NCBI RefSeq assembly: GCF_001426505.1
Contig: NZ_LMEV01000017.1
Span: 846,739 to 910,738 of the forward strand
Direction: 5' to 3'
Length of the DNA stretch: 64,000 nucleotides
DNA from: Variovorax sp. Root473
Lineage (GTDB): Bacteria > Pseudomonadota > Gammaproteobacteria > Burkholderiales > Burkholderiaceae_C
How positions within the stretch are numbered: the first letter of the stretch is position 1; each line of letters starts with the position of its first letter. A program made the translations under genes and the position numbers. The notes under the pieces were generated by a model. The model was not told where the DNA came from. It worked only from the letters and a program-made list of their open reading frames with translations, and did not search any database. Positions 36,529 to 44,463 of the stretch are shown piece after piece.

Positions 36529-36849
36529 TCAGGGAATGGCGAGCCGGAGCACGAAGGTCTTGGTGTGCGGGTCGGTCAGAAACACCTGCGCAACCTGCCA
36601 GGCCTGCTCGTGCGCCTCGCGCCAGGCGGCGGCGTGCTGGATGTCCAGGTGTGTCATGGGCGGTTGGTCGGCTTGCTCGAGCCGGCGCCAGAGCCGATAG
36701 CAGTGCGCGACCTGCCGGGGAGACCCAAGTAGTTCCTCGAGTTTGATGCGGTAGATGAACGCCGCCACCATCACGTCCCGCACCGTGACGTTGCGCCCCT
36801 CGATTTCGACGGTGTAGAGGTGCTCGGCGGTATGAGTGTCGTCCTTCAT
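36529..36849 (-). CDS. Hypothetical protein, 106 aa
   Basis: A 106-residue soluble protein from the ATG at 36849: YTVEIEGRNVTVRDVMVAAF, a basic helix IYRIKLEELLGSPRQVAHCY, then WRRLEQADQPPMTHLDIQHA and a final strand TKTFVLRLAIP. No family is recognised. An in-frame start at 36975 would add 42 Arg/Pro-rich residues that look non-coding. The region upstream, facing the other way, contains a TGACA/TGTCA inverted repeat (37016-37029). Confidence 0.6.
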   Translation of the reverse strand: MKDDTHTAEHLYTVEIEGRNVTVRDVMVAAFIYRIKLEELLGSPRQVAHCYRLWRRLEQADQPPMTHLDIQHAAAWREAHEQAWQVAQVFLTDPHTKTFVLRLAIP

Positions 36850-37103
36850 GCGGCGGCAGCGGGAGCGGCGGCGGGGGAGGCAGGCAGGTCGCGCGGACGC
36901 GCGGAAAGAGGAAGACGGATCACGGACGCTCCATCCTGGACGTCGCGGCGCTTCGGTTCGAGTGCCGAAAGTCATGTCGGTGTTTACACATGAGATCCTT
37001 TTTCCACGGTGGGCGTGACATTGTTGTCAAAGAAATTAAATGCTAATGCCTGGGCACTATTTGCCCGGCCGGCGTCGGTAGTAACCCTGGGATTCGCTCC
37101 GTC

Positions 37104-37290
37104 ATGAGCGCCACACAGCCACATCTTTTCGTCGAACTGCCCGACGGCTGGTCCCGCACGAACGACATCCGCCAGACCACAGACGGCCGCTATGCAGGCG
37201 TCGCCGAACTCAGCGTGCTGGAACTCCAGCGCGGCGGTGGCGCGCGCGTGACTGCGGGCCAGCCAGTTCGTTCGCGAGCGTCCGTCGCTT
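37104..37290 (+). pseudogene. Decayed paralogue of the small gene at 59933
   Basis: The first 38 codons read like the gene at 59933: an ELPDGWSRTN start equals MPGGWTGWFE there, and DGRYAGVAELS equals KGTYAGIAALS. Then about a dozen codons are missing and the frame shifts; in the next frame WNSSAAVARA, an in-frame stop, and LRASQFVRER follow, matching WDSAVARA and VRAAHFVRQW. Deletion, frameshift and stop together mark a pseudogene. The first-frame product would run on to 37346 as basic nonsense. Confidence 0.65.
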
Positions 37291-37433
37291 GCCGGCAGCG
37301 GCGCAGAGATTCGGCCGGGCTGGTCGGGCTCTTCACGCGCGCTTGAAGTTTTTCTATCCCGGCCATCGGGATTGCCAAACCCGCCGTGGCTTCCATCGGG
37401 GCACCATCGAGTCTCACCGATGGAGCACACAAG

Positions 37434-37514
37434 ATGTTGAAGAACTTCAGGAAAGTCATGGGCGTCGCCATTTCGCTGGCCGGGGTCGTCGTGCTGGTCG
37501 CCCGGCAACTCTGA
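37434..37514 (+). CDS. Possible 26-aa membrane peptide
   Basis: ATG at 37434 opens a 26-residue frame: a basic start (MLKNFRKVMG) then a hydrophobic run (VAISLAGVVVLVARQL). The charged-then-hydrophobic layout is typical of small membrane peptides or toxin-like peptides. No strong ribosome site is visible (only a GGAG about 10 bases upstream in ATGGAGCAC). No known family; evidence is limited to this pattern. Confidence 0.35.
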   Translation: MLKNFRKVMGVAISLAGVVVLVARQL

Positions 37515-37740
37515 ACGCCCGGCCCCTCTTTCCCCATGGCGCAGCTCAGTGCCATGGCGACAGCAGTGGCCACGTCGGCACCACCGGCGGCGGACGCTGC
37601 GGATGCACCGAGGTGCAGAAGGTGTTGCCCATGCGATGCCCGGTTGCCGCGCGGTTCAACCCGGGACATCCTCAGCGGTGCCCGGGCGCGCCGCAACAAG
37701 CCCACCGACATCTGCGGTCGCGAGGTGGCGCAGAACGACA

Positions 37741-37935
37741 TCAAGGCGTTCTGCAACGCGTGGTGAGGGAGATGTCGCGCTCGGCGAGCGGGCCCAGCGT
37801 TTCCGCGGCAAGGTCGAGCATGGGCTGCGACGGATCCATGTCGACGAATTGCCAGAGGGGATGCGCCTGTGAAAGTGCCTTCAGCGCCATGCCGCCCCGG
37901 CGCCGATGTCCGGCTACAGTCGGATTCGACTCCAC
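37741..37935 (-). pseudogene. Remnant of a SAM-dependent methyltransferase
   Basis: The minus-strand frame reads HPLWQFVDMDPSQPMLDLAA and ETLGPLAERD, which resembles the motif-I/II region of class I methyltransferases (the DPSxxMLDLA motif follows the Asp that binds the ribose of SAM). The frame ends soon after, and no partner motifs are seen on either side, so it is a truncated remnant. The flanking 37515-38039 holds no intact gene. Confidence 0.45.
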
Positions 37936-38039
37936 GTCCTTGACTCCATGAACAGCACCACGACCCGCGATCCCGCCCGCACTGCGCGCGCCTCCAGCCT
38001 CCCGTTGACGGCACCTTCCACTGCGAAGGGCGCATAGCC

Positions 38040-39449
38040 ATGCACGAAATCATCTGCCCCCACTGCAGCAAGGCATTCAAGATCGACGAGGCCGGCTACG
38101 CGGACATCCTGAAGCAGGTGCGCGACGGCGACTTCGAGCAGCAGTTGCACGATCGGCTGGAGCTGGCCGAACGGGACAAGCGCAACGCCGTCGAACTCGC
38201 GCAGGCCAAGGCGGCCGGCGAATTGCAGAAGGCGGCTGCCGCCAAGGACGGCGAGATCCAGGAACTCAAGGCGAGGCTCGAGGCCGGCGATGTTGCGCGC
38301 AAGCTCGCCGTGAGCGAAGCCCTGGGCACCGTGGAACGGGAGCGCGATGCGCTCGCGAACGAGCTCGAAAAGGCCAGGCAGGACAAGCTGGCCGCCACCG
38401 CGCTCGCCGAGGCCAGGCATGTGGGCGAACTGCAAAAGAGTGCCGCGGCGAAGGACGCGGAAATCCAGGAACTGAAGGCCCGGCTCGACGCCATCGAGGT
38501 CGCGAAAAAGCTCGCGATCAGCGAGGCCGTCGGTGCGGTCGAGAAGGAACGGGATCGGTTGAAGAGCGGCCTGGAGCGCGCGGAGCTTGAGAAGCAGCTG
38601 GCCGAGAAATCGCTCAAGGACAAGTACGAAACGCAGATCAAGGACCGCGACGATGCGATCGAGCGCCTGCGCGACATGAAGGCGCGCCTGTCGACCAAGA
38701 TGGTGGGCGAGACGCTGGAGCAGCATTGCGAGACCGAGTTCAACCGCATCCGGTCGATGGCCTTTCCGAAGGCTTACTTCGAGAAGGACAACGATGCGCG
38801 CACCGGAAGCAAGGGCGACTACATCTTTCGCGACCTGGACGAGGCGGGCACCGAAATCGTCTCGATCATGTTCGAGATGAAGAACGAGAGCGACCGCACC
38901 GCGACGAAGAACAAGAACGAAGATTTCCTGAAGGAGCTCGACAAGGACCGCATCGAGAAGGGGTGCGAATACGCGGTGCTGGTGTCGCTGCTGGAGCCCG
39001 ACAACGAGCTCTACAACACCGGCATCGTCGACGTGTTCCATCGCTATCCGAAGATGTACGTCGTGCGCCCGCAGTTCTTTCTGCCCATCATCACGCTGCT
39101 GCGCAATGCGGCCATGAATTCGCTCAGGTACAAGTCTGAGCTGGCGCTTGTGAAGGCGCAGAACATCGACATCACGAAATTCGAAACCGAGCTCGAAACC
39201 TTCAAGACCGCTTTCGCTAGGAACTACGACCTGGCCTCCGGGCACTTCCAGAAGGCGATTGCAGAGATCGACAAGTCGATCGACCACCTGCAGAAGACGA
39301 AGGAAGCCCTGCTCGGCACCGACCGGAACCTTCGGCTTGCGAACGACAAGGCGCAGGACGTGACGATCAAGAAGCTGACGCGCGGCAACCCGACGATGGC
39401 GGCCAAGTTCGCCGAACTCAAGAAGCTGGGCGCTGCCGACGCCGAATGA
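38040..39449 (+). CDS. DUF2130 protein with duplicated coiled coil
   Basis: A 469-residue protein. It opens with a CPHC pair, then a coiled-coil rod of about 190 residues, then the DUF2130 globular domain (about residues 215-400), in which [13 protein letters not shown] resembles a restriction-endonuclease-like strand with acidic residues. The rod holds a duplication: residues 60-103 recur at 129-172 ([19 protein letters not shown]). DUF2130 proteins are widely found but uncharacterised; nuclease-like folds have been suggested. The gene stands alone. Confidence 0.8.
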   Translation: MHEIICPHCSKAFKIDEAGYADILKQVRDGDFEQQLHDRLELAERDKRNAVELAQAKAAGELQKAAAAKDGEIQELKARLEAGDVARKLAVSEALGTVERERDALANELEKARQDKLAATALAEARHVGELQKSAAAKDAEIQELKARLDAIEVAKKLAISEAVGAVEKERDRLKSGLERAELEKQLAEKSLKDKYETQIKDRDDAIERLRDMKARLSTKMVGETLEQHCETEFNRIRSMAFPKAYFEKDNDARTGSKGDYIFRDLDEAGTEIVSIMFEMKNESDRTATKNKNEDFLKELDKDRIEKGCEYAVLVSLLEPDNELYNTGIVDVFHRYPKMYVVRPQFFLPIITLLRNAAMNSLRYKSELALVKAQNIDITKFETELETFKTAFARNYDLASGHFQKAIAEIDKSIDHLQKTKEALLGTDRNLRLANDKAQDVTIKKLTRGNPTMAAKFAELKKLGAADAE

Positions 39450-39689
39450 CGCGCAGTGTCAGGCGCAGCGCCTGCAACCCTTGGCTGCCGCGCCGGGGAA
39501 GCTGGCAGGCGATTTGAAAGCCGAGCTGGATGTTCATCTGCCCTTGATGCGCCTTCGTTCGCAACCGCAGGCGTTCTTTGTGCGACGACAGTCGGATTGC
39601 TTTCACGTCCTGGAGCCCAAGAACCACATCATTTTCATCGAATGGCAGGCGCGGCTTTATCCGCATCCCCACCGCGACGACACGAACAC

Positions 39690-40046
39690 ATGCGCTCCTT
39701 CATCTATTACGCCCTCATGCTCCTGCTCGGATTCGCCTGGTACAGGTTCGGACAGAAGCTGCTTCGAAAAGGGTATCGCGATGAGAACGATGAGCTCACG
39801 CCAGGGGTCGTGGGACCCTTCGGATTCCTGCTTGCCGGCGGCGTGGCCTGCTACCTCTTTTTCGCCGTGCTGCGCGCCCTGGTCCGGGGCGAAGTGCCTT
39901 GCGTCGGCAAGGGGTGCGCAGGGCAGGTCTACACCCTGGCTGCGCACGCGGGCGAGTACTGGGCCAACCTGTTTTTCCTCGCGTGGTGCGTCGTGGGCCT
40001 AGGCTATGCGTTGTACGTGACGCTCAAGATCTGGTTTCGGGCTTAG
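39690..40046 (+). CDS. Small membrane protein, three predicted spans
   Basis: A 118-residue protein from ATG 39690: FIYYALMLLLGFAWYRFGQK (span 1), GPFGFLLAGGVACYLFFAVLR (quoted in part: FLLAGGVACYLFFAVL, span 2) and ANLFFLAWCVVGLGYALYVT (span 3). The loop between spans 2 and 3 has two Cys (PCVGKGCAG). No family is recognised. The upstream frame is open but looks non-coding. No clear ribosome site was seen. Confidence 0.6.
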   Translation: MRSFIYYALMLLLGFAWYRFGQKLLRKGYRDENDELTPGVVGPFGFLLAGGVACYLFFAVLRALVRGEVPCVGKGCAGQVYTLAAHAGEYWANLFFLAWCVVGLGYALYVTLKIWFRA

Positions 40047-40216
40047 GGCGCGCCATGCGCGCGGCCGGCTCCCGCGCCAACCGCTCGACACCAGGCCCAT
40101 GAACGACAGGTGCAGCGCCTAGGTTCCCCGGGCCGGTGGCTTGCAGGTTCCCAGTGGCAGCTTGCGCGCTGTGAGTTGACTTTTGTCACTTTCGGCTGGC
40201 AACGCATGACCCTAAC

Positions 40217-40903
40217 ATGCGTGCCATGAGCCTTCCTGCGTCGACCCGGGCGTCAGCCATCCTGATCGTGGACGACCACGACCTGGTGCGCCTGGGGGTG
40301 CGTGCCTTGCTCCAGGCGCAAGCCTCGCCTCATGGGCCGGCGGTCGAAGTCTTCGAAGCCAGCAGCATGGCGCAGGCACTGGCTGTGTATGAGCGTTTTC
40401 AGGGGAGCATCGGGTTGGTGCTGCTCGACCTGGGGCTTCCTGATACACGGGGCCTGAGCGGCGTGTCCGTTTTTCTCCAGCGTTATCCGCAGTCCCGCGT
40501 CGTCGCGTTGTCGGGCGCCGGTGCCACCTCGCTGGCCCAAGACGCCATTGCGCAAAGTGCGTTGGCCCAGGGCGCCAGCGCGTTCTTGCCGAAGTCGGCC
40601 AACCTCAAGGAGGTGGTGAGCTTCATCCGCGCCTGCGGTCTGCTCGGAAGGGACGTTGTCGATGGCCTTCCTCGCACTTCCAGGTGGGTCGCCCGGGCGC
40701 CCCGCCGTTCCGCCAGCGGCGCCCAGGGCGCCCTGACGGGAAGCCAGGCGCGTGTGCTGCAGATGATTCTGGAGGGCAAGTCCAACAAGGAGATCGCACA
40801 GCTGGCCGAGTTGCGCGAAGGCACGGTGAAGAACTATGTCTCCACGATCCTGCTGCTGTTCGGTGTGCAATCGCGGGCGGAACTGATCAGCAGCCTGCGT
40901 TGA
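40217..40903 (+). CDS. LuxR/NarL-type response regulator
   Basis: A 228-residue response regulator. The receiver keeps the acidic pocket (VDDHD), phospho-Asp71 (LVLLDLGLPD) and a Lys in FLPKS; the C-terminal LuxR helix-turn-helix follows (LTGSQARVLQMILEGKSNKE, then TVKNYVSTILLLFGV). It can bind DNA once phosphorylated. An ATG at 40226 is an alternative start. The hybrid kinase gene begins 52 bp downstream, so they form a two-component pair. A TTGACT box lies at 40176-40181, but no good -10 is spaced from it. Confidence 0.88.
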   Translation: MRAMSLPASTRASAILIVDDHDLVRLGVRALLQAQASPHGPAVEVFEASSMAQALAVYERFQGSIGLVLLDLGLPDTRGLSGVSVFLQRYPQSRVVALSGAGATSLAQDAIAQSALAQGASAFLPKSANLKEVVSFIRACGLLGRDVVDGLPRTSRWVARAPRRSASGAQGALTGSQARVLQMILEGKSNKEIAQLAELREGTVKNYVSTILLLFGVQSRAELISSLR

Positions 40904-40955
40904 CTCAGCGGAGGAGGTGCAAGGCGATCAGCAAAAAAAGCGAAGGGCCCCATTC

Positions 40956-42827
40956 ATGAACGACGCTGTCAGATCAATGTATCAGCCCCCAGCAGCCGCC
41001 GATCTGGACCATCGGGTGCTCCGCGAACATGTGGCCTCTGTATATGCCGGGCACACGGCGACCACCTGTGCGCACATGTGCTTCGCCATTGCCATCGGCA
41101 TCTTCGGGTACTTTCACATCGATTCGACCCATCACCTGCTGATGATCGGCATGGTCGCGGCCGTTGTCTTGATGCACATGCATGCCCTGTTTGCTCCGCG
41201 GTGGACGCCGGATGTCCCCTTGTCCGAAAGCCACCATTGGGCGCGCCGGTACTCGGGCATCGTCACGCTGATGAGTGTGATCACGGCGCTGCCATGCGCG
41301 TTGTTCCTCGTGCTCATCCAGAGCCCGGCGCTGTCGACCGTCTTGATCGTGGTGATCATGGTCAGCTGGACCCGGGCTGTTCGGGCCCGCTGGCCGCTCA
41401 AGCGGGCCATGTTCGGCTGCGGCATTCCCATGATGGGCGGGCTGATCCTTGCGTTGATCTGGCAAGGGGGCGCGCTGAACTGGTTTCTGGCGCTTTTCAG
41501 TTTCGCCAATCTGATCCTCACGCTGCGCGAAGGCGTGATGCAGAACAAGCGGCTGACCGCCTCTTTGGTATTGCAGTTCGAAAACGAGGCGCTGGCTGCA
41601 CAGTTGCGCGAACGCGTCGCCGCCGTGGAGCGTGCCAGTGCGGAAAAGACCCGCTTCCTTGCCGCGGCCAGCCACGATTTGCGCCAGCCGATGCATGCCA
41701 TTGCACTTTTCGGTGCAGCGATGGAAAACGCACTGCACGACCATCCCGAAAGAACGAATGCCCAACGCCTGATGCGCGCCGTCGACGCGCTTGGCGCGTC
41801 GCTGGACACCATGCTCGACGTTTCGCATCTCGATGCAGGCGTGGTCGCGTCCGAACCACAGGCCCTGGAACTCGATGCCTTGCTTCTTGTCCTCAATCAG
41901 ACCTTCACCCCTTACGCTGAACAGAAGGGGCTGCAATTGCGCATCCGGGCCAGTGGCGTGTGGGTGCGCAGCGACATTCAGCTGCTGTTCCGCCTGCTTT
42001 CCAATCTGGTCGACAACGCCTTGAAGTACACCCAGGAGGGCGGTGTGACCGTGGTCGCGCGGCGCAGAGCAGACAAGGTGTGGCTGGAGGTTCGCGACAC
42101 CGGGGTCGGCATTGCACCTGAACAGTTGAGCCGCATCTTCGAGGAGTTCTATCAGATCGACAACCCGGGCCGCGACCGGGCGCGTGGACTCGGTATCGGC
42201 CTGTCGATCGTCAAGCGCCTGTCGCACCTGATGTCTCACCCGATCGAGGTGCACTCGCGACCGGGGCGCGGCACGCATTTCCGCGTGGTCCTGCCGCAAG
42301 TCGATGCAGCGATCACTGCGCCGGCCGACCTGCTGCTCGATGAACCGGAGAATCCCACGCATCGCAGCCTTGCTGTGCCGAACCTGCCGGGGCCCGTGCT
42401 GCTGATCGACGATGAAGCGGAGATTCGCCTTGCCATGGCGGCACTGCTGCGCGCGCACGCCGTGGATGTGGTGGCGGTGACTGACGAATCGCATGCGGTC
42501 GAGGCATTGACGCACCCGGATGCGAAAAGCAGTCCTTTCTCGATGCTCCTGTGCGACTACCGCCTGGCCGACGGGGGCGATGGGCTCGAGGTCGGCCTGC
42601 GCCTGCTCGAGCGCTTCCAGCTCGACATTCCACTGCTCCTGATTACGGGCGAGACAGCCCCGCAACAACTGCGGCGTGCACGGTCCTCGGGGGTGCCGAT
42701 GTTGTTCAAGCCGGTGAGCGCTGCCGCACTTCTTCAGGCGATGGCGGAACTGACATCCATCACGGGGCGTGCCCGGAACTTCTCCCCGTCGGCGCGGTAC
42801 TTCAGAGACCCGTCGCCATTCCCCTAG
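40956..42827 (+). CDS. Membrane hybrid histidine kinase with C-terminal receiver
   Basis: A 623-residue kinase with six hydrophobic spans in residues about 38-190 (seven-span-like sensor, no periplasmic loop domain), a coiled coil, H box His240 (AAASHDLRQPMHA), N box NLVDNALKYT, G box ARGLGIGL and a C-terminal receiver with Asp534 (LLCDYRLADGGDG). The ASHDLRQP form of the H box is typical of the FixL-like hybrid kinases of beta-proteobacteria. ATG 40956 follows a weak site; 40917 is also in frame. Partner: the response regulator at 40217. The signal may be a lipid-soluble or electron-flow cue. Confidence 0.88.
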   Translation: MNDAVRSMYQPPAAADLDHRVLREHVASVYAGHTATTCAHMCFAIAIGIFGYFHIDSTHHLLMIGMVAAVVLMHMHALFAPRWTPDVPLSESHHWARRYSGIVTLMSVITALPCALFLVLIQSPALSTVLIVVIMVSWTRAVRARWPLKRAMFGCGIPMMGGLILALIWQGGALNWFLALFSFANLILTLREGVMQNKRLTASLVLQFENEALAAQLRERVAAVERASAEKTRFLAAASHDLRQPMHAIALFGAAMENALHDHPERTNAQRLMRAVDALGASLDTMLDVSHLDAGVVASEPQALELDALLLVLNQTFTPYAEQKGLQLRIRASGVWVRSDIQLLFRLLSNLVDNALKYTQEGGVTVVARRRADKVWLEVRDTGVGIAPEQLSRIFEEFYQIDNPGRDRARGLGIGLSIVKRLSHLMSHPIEVHSRPGRGTHFRVVLPQVDAAITAPADLLLDEPENPTHRSLAVPNLPGPVLLIDDEAEIRLAMAALLRAHAVDVVAVTDESHAVEALTHPDAKSSPFSMLLCDYRLADGGDGLEVGLRLLERFQLDIPLLLITGETAPQQLRRARSSGVPMLFKPVSAAALLQAMAELTSITGRARNFSPSARYFRDPSPFP

Positions 42828-43218
42828 ATTGCCCTGGGCGACCCTGCCCAAGCGCTAGTCGATTGCGACGCTGAAGCCGTCCTCAATGACGTCTTGTCGG
42901 CGCGTGCCATTCCAAAGTCCGAGGAGAAGAATAATTCGGTGAAGAAAAAGCCAAATCGTCATTCGCATTCTCTCGATGCTGGAAGGGGATGACCTCGCTT
43001 TGCTTTCGATTGCATGGTTCTGGTTAGTAATAACTGCCTCATGACCAAACATCAACTTCCATCGTGTGCAGGTCGTTGTGACTTTCGGCATGGGGAAATT
43101 TCTCCCATCTGCCATACAAACGTCGGCGGCGATCTGGCGGGCCATGTCAGAGCCCCGGTCGCTGCGGACAACGTTGCCCTATCGGCAGATAGGCTTCGAC
43201 ACATCGAAAGGCAAGGGA
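42828..43218. other. 391-bp intergenic region of lower GC
   Basis: The region is AT-richer than its neighbours, so it may be promoter DNA for the lipoprotein gene or recently inserted. A 22-codon frame (42976-43044, MLEGDDLALLSIAWFWLVIT) could encode a tiny membrane peptide but has no ribosome site. No other gene is seen. Confidence 0.4.
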
Positions 43219-44418
43219 ATGAAATTCAGAAGATCTGCAGCAGCTGCTGCAACGGCAGTCGCCTTGGTGCTTGCGGCATGTGGGGGTGGCGGAGGAGGGA
43301 GCGGCGGTGGAATCCCACCGGGGTCTTTCGGGCCTGGATCAGGCGACCCCGGAACACAAGGGCCAGGAACGCCTGGCCCCGGAACGCAAGGACCCGGCAC
43401 GCAGGAGCCTGGAACGCAAGGCCCTGGAACTCAGGAACCGGGCACCCAGGAACCCGGAACATCTGCCCCCGCGCCCTATGAGACGCTCCCGTCCCCCTGG
43501 AACGGCGACAAGGATGCCTACATCGCATCGGTGCCGGCAGTCCTGCAGCAGCTGAACGACCAGGGCGCCAAGGGCAGCGTCCGGCTGCGGCCCGTGGGAA
43601 GCAATTCCCTCTATGTCAATCCGCAAGCTGCCAGCGACACGTACAGCTACAAGGAATTCACGCTCACCTTCTCCGGTCGCGATGGCTGGGACGAGGCCAG
43701 CAACGCGCTGCTGCAGCGGTTGGAAGACGAGGGCGCCAAAGGCTATGTGCTGCACCACCTGGTGGGGGAGACGCACACCCTGGACGACTCCCTCAACGCC
43801 ATTCGCAAGGCCAGCTTCATCCTGGTCAAGAACGAGAGCCGGGCCGTCACGTACACCTATCGAAAATTCAGCTTCGATCTGATGATGCCGGCAGACTTCA
43901 TCGACCGGTTGAACGCGCTGGGACAGGAGGGCTATCGCTTCCTGAACACCGAGCGGGGTCTCAGCCCGAGCGTGAATGCGATCGTCGTCAAGAGCTCTGC
44001 AGCGGCCGGGGCGACCTACCGTTACGCGTTCGAACCCGTCGTCTCCGATCCCAAGCCGCAACTCACCAGCCGTGGCCAGAGCGGATTCCGCTACAGAGGT
44101 TATTTCGAGTACTTTGCGAACCGCAACGGGCAGCCCGTGCAAGGCGTTTTCAACGCCTACGAACTCGACAGCAGCAAGCCCGCGGCGGTGGTCTATCGCT
44201 TCTCGGATGAAATTGCCGGCGGCCCGGTCGACATCAATACGCCCGAAGGACTGGCGCGACTCAATGACCAGGCAAGCCAGGGATTCTTCTACTCCGGCCT
44301 GAGTATTCCTACCGGAGCGAGCGGGGGCGCGGCGATGTTCTTCGCGGACTATGCGGTCTATGTGCAGGGCGCATTGCTGGCCGACCTCAATCGCGGCGGC
44401 GCCGTTCTTTTCCCCTGA
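43219..44418 (+). CDS. Lipoprotein with PGTQ repeats and repeated small domains
   Basis: A 399-residue lipoprotein: signal peptide with lipobox LAAC (Cys21), a Gly-rich stretch, then a Pro/Gly/Thr/Gln repeat region (residues 44-82, mostly G/E-PGTQ pentapeptides), then a large extracytoplasmic part. The latter has three similar units with YSYKEFTLTF, VTYTYRKFSFD and ATYRYAFEPV, each preceded by LNDQGAKG, LEDEGAKG or LGQEGYRF; these look like three tandem copies of one small domain, with a fourth LNDQASQG copy near the end. No known family. Exported to the outer surface or periplasm. Confidence 0.75.
   Translation: MKFRRSAAAAATAVALVLAACGGGGGGSGGGIPPGSFGPGSGDPGTQGPGTPGPGTQGPGTQEPGTQGPGTQEPGTQEPGTSAPAPYETLPSPWNGDKDAYIASVPAVLQQLNDQGAKGSVRLRPVGSNSLYVNPQAASDTYSYKEFTLTFSGRDGWDEASNALLQRLEDEGAKGYVLHHLVGETHTLDDSLNAIRKASFILVKNESRAVTYTYRKFSFDLMMPADFIDRLNALGQEGYRFLNTERGLSPSVNAIVVKSSAAAGATYRYAFEPVVSDPKPQLTSRGQSGFRYRGYFEYFANRNGQPVQGVFNAYELDSSKPAAVVYRFSDEIAGGPVDINTPEGLARLNDQASQGFFYSGLSIPTGASGGAAMFFADYAVYVQGALLADLNRGGAVLFP
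43348..43464 (+). repeat. Imperfect 15-bp tandem repeat encoding PGTQ units
   Basis: About eight tandem units of 15 bp encode the pentapeptides GPGTQ/EPGTQ inside the lipoprotein. The units differ at synonymous sites (gga/ggc, aca/acg), so the array is old or selected at protein level rather than a fresh expansion. Confidence 0.7.
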
Positions 44419-44432
44419 GCGTCCGACATGGG

Positions 44433-44456
44433 GGCCGCCTGCCTGGACAGGCGGCC
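44433..44456. terminator. Hairpin between convergent genes
   Basis: GGCCGCCTG (44433-44441) pairs exactly with CAGGCGGCC (44448-44456) across a 6-base loop. It lies between the stops of the convergent lipoprotein and siderophore receptor genes and may terminate both, although no T-run follows. Confidence 0.5.
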
Positions 44457-44463
44457 ATCCTGA

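Noticed and set aside
36973..36992. CATGT/ACATG and GTGT-TT-ACAC repeats as a third copy of the catabolic-island operator
   Set aside because: The outer GTCAA/TTGAC arms are missing and the location is unrelated to the island.
37536..37766. 76-codon plus-strand frame as a gene
   Set aside because: Only the last 20 residues look natural; the rest is biased composition with no start signal.
39450..39689. Plus-strand frame with HVLEPKNHIIFIEWQARL and an equally plausible minus-strand frame
   Set aside because: Both directions look coding-like, neither has a start signal, and no family is recognised; may be a remnant.
43348..43464. CRISPR or minisatellite interpretation of the 15-bp repeat
   Set aside because: The units encode in-frame PGTQ pentapeptides inside a lipoprotein with synonymous variation.
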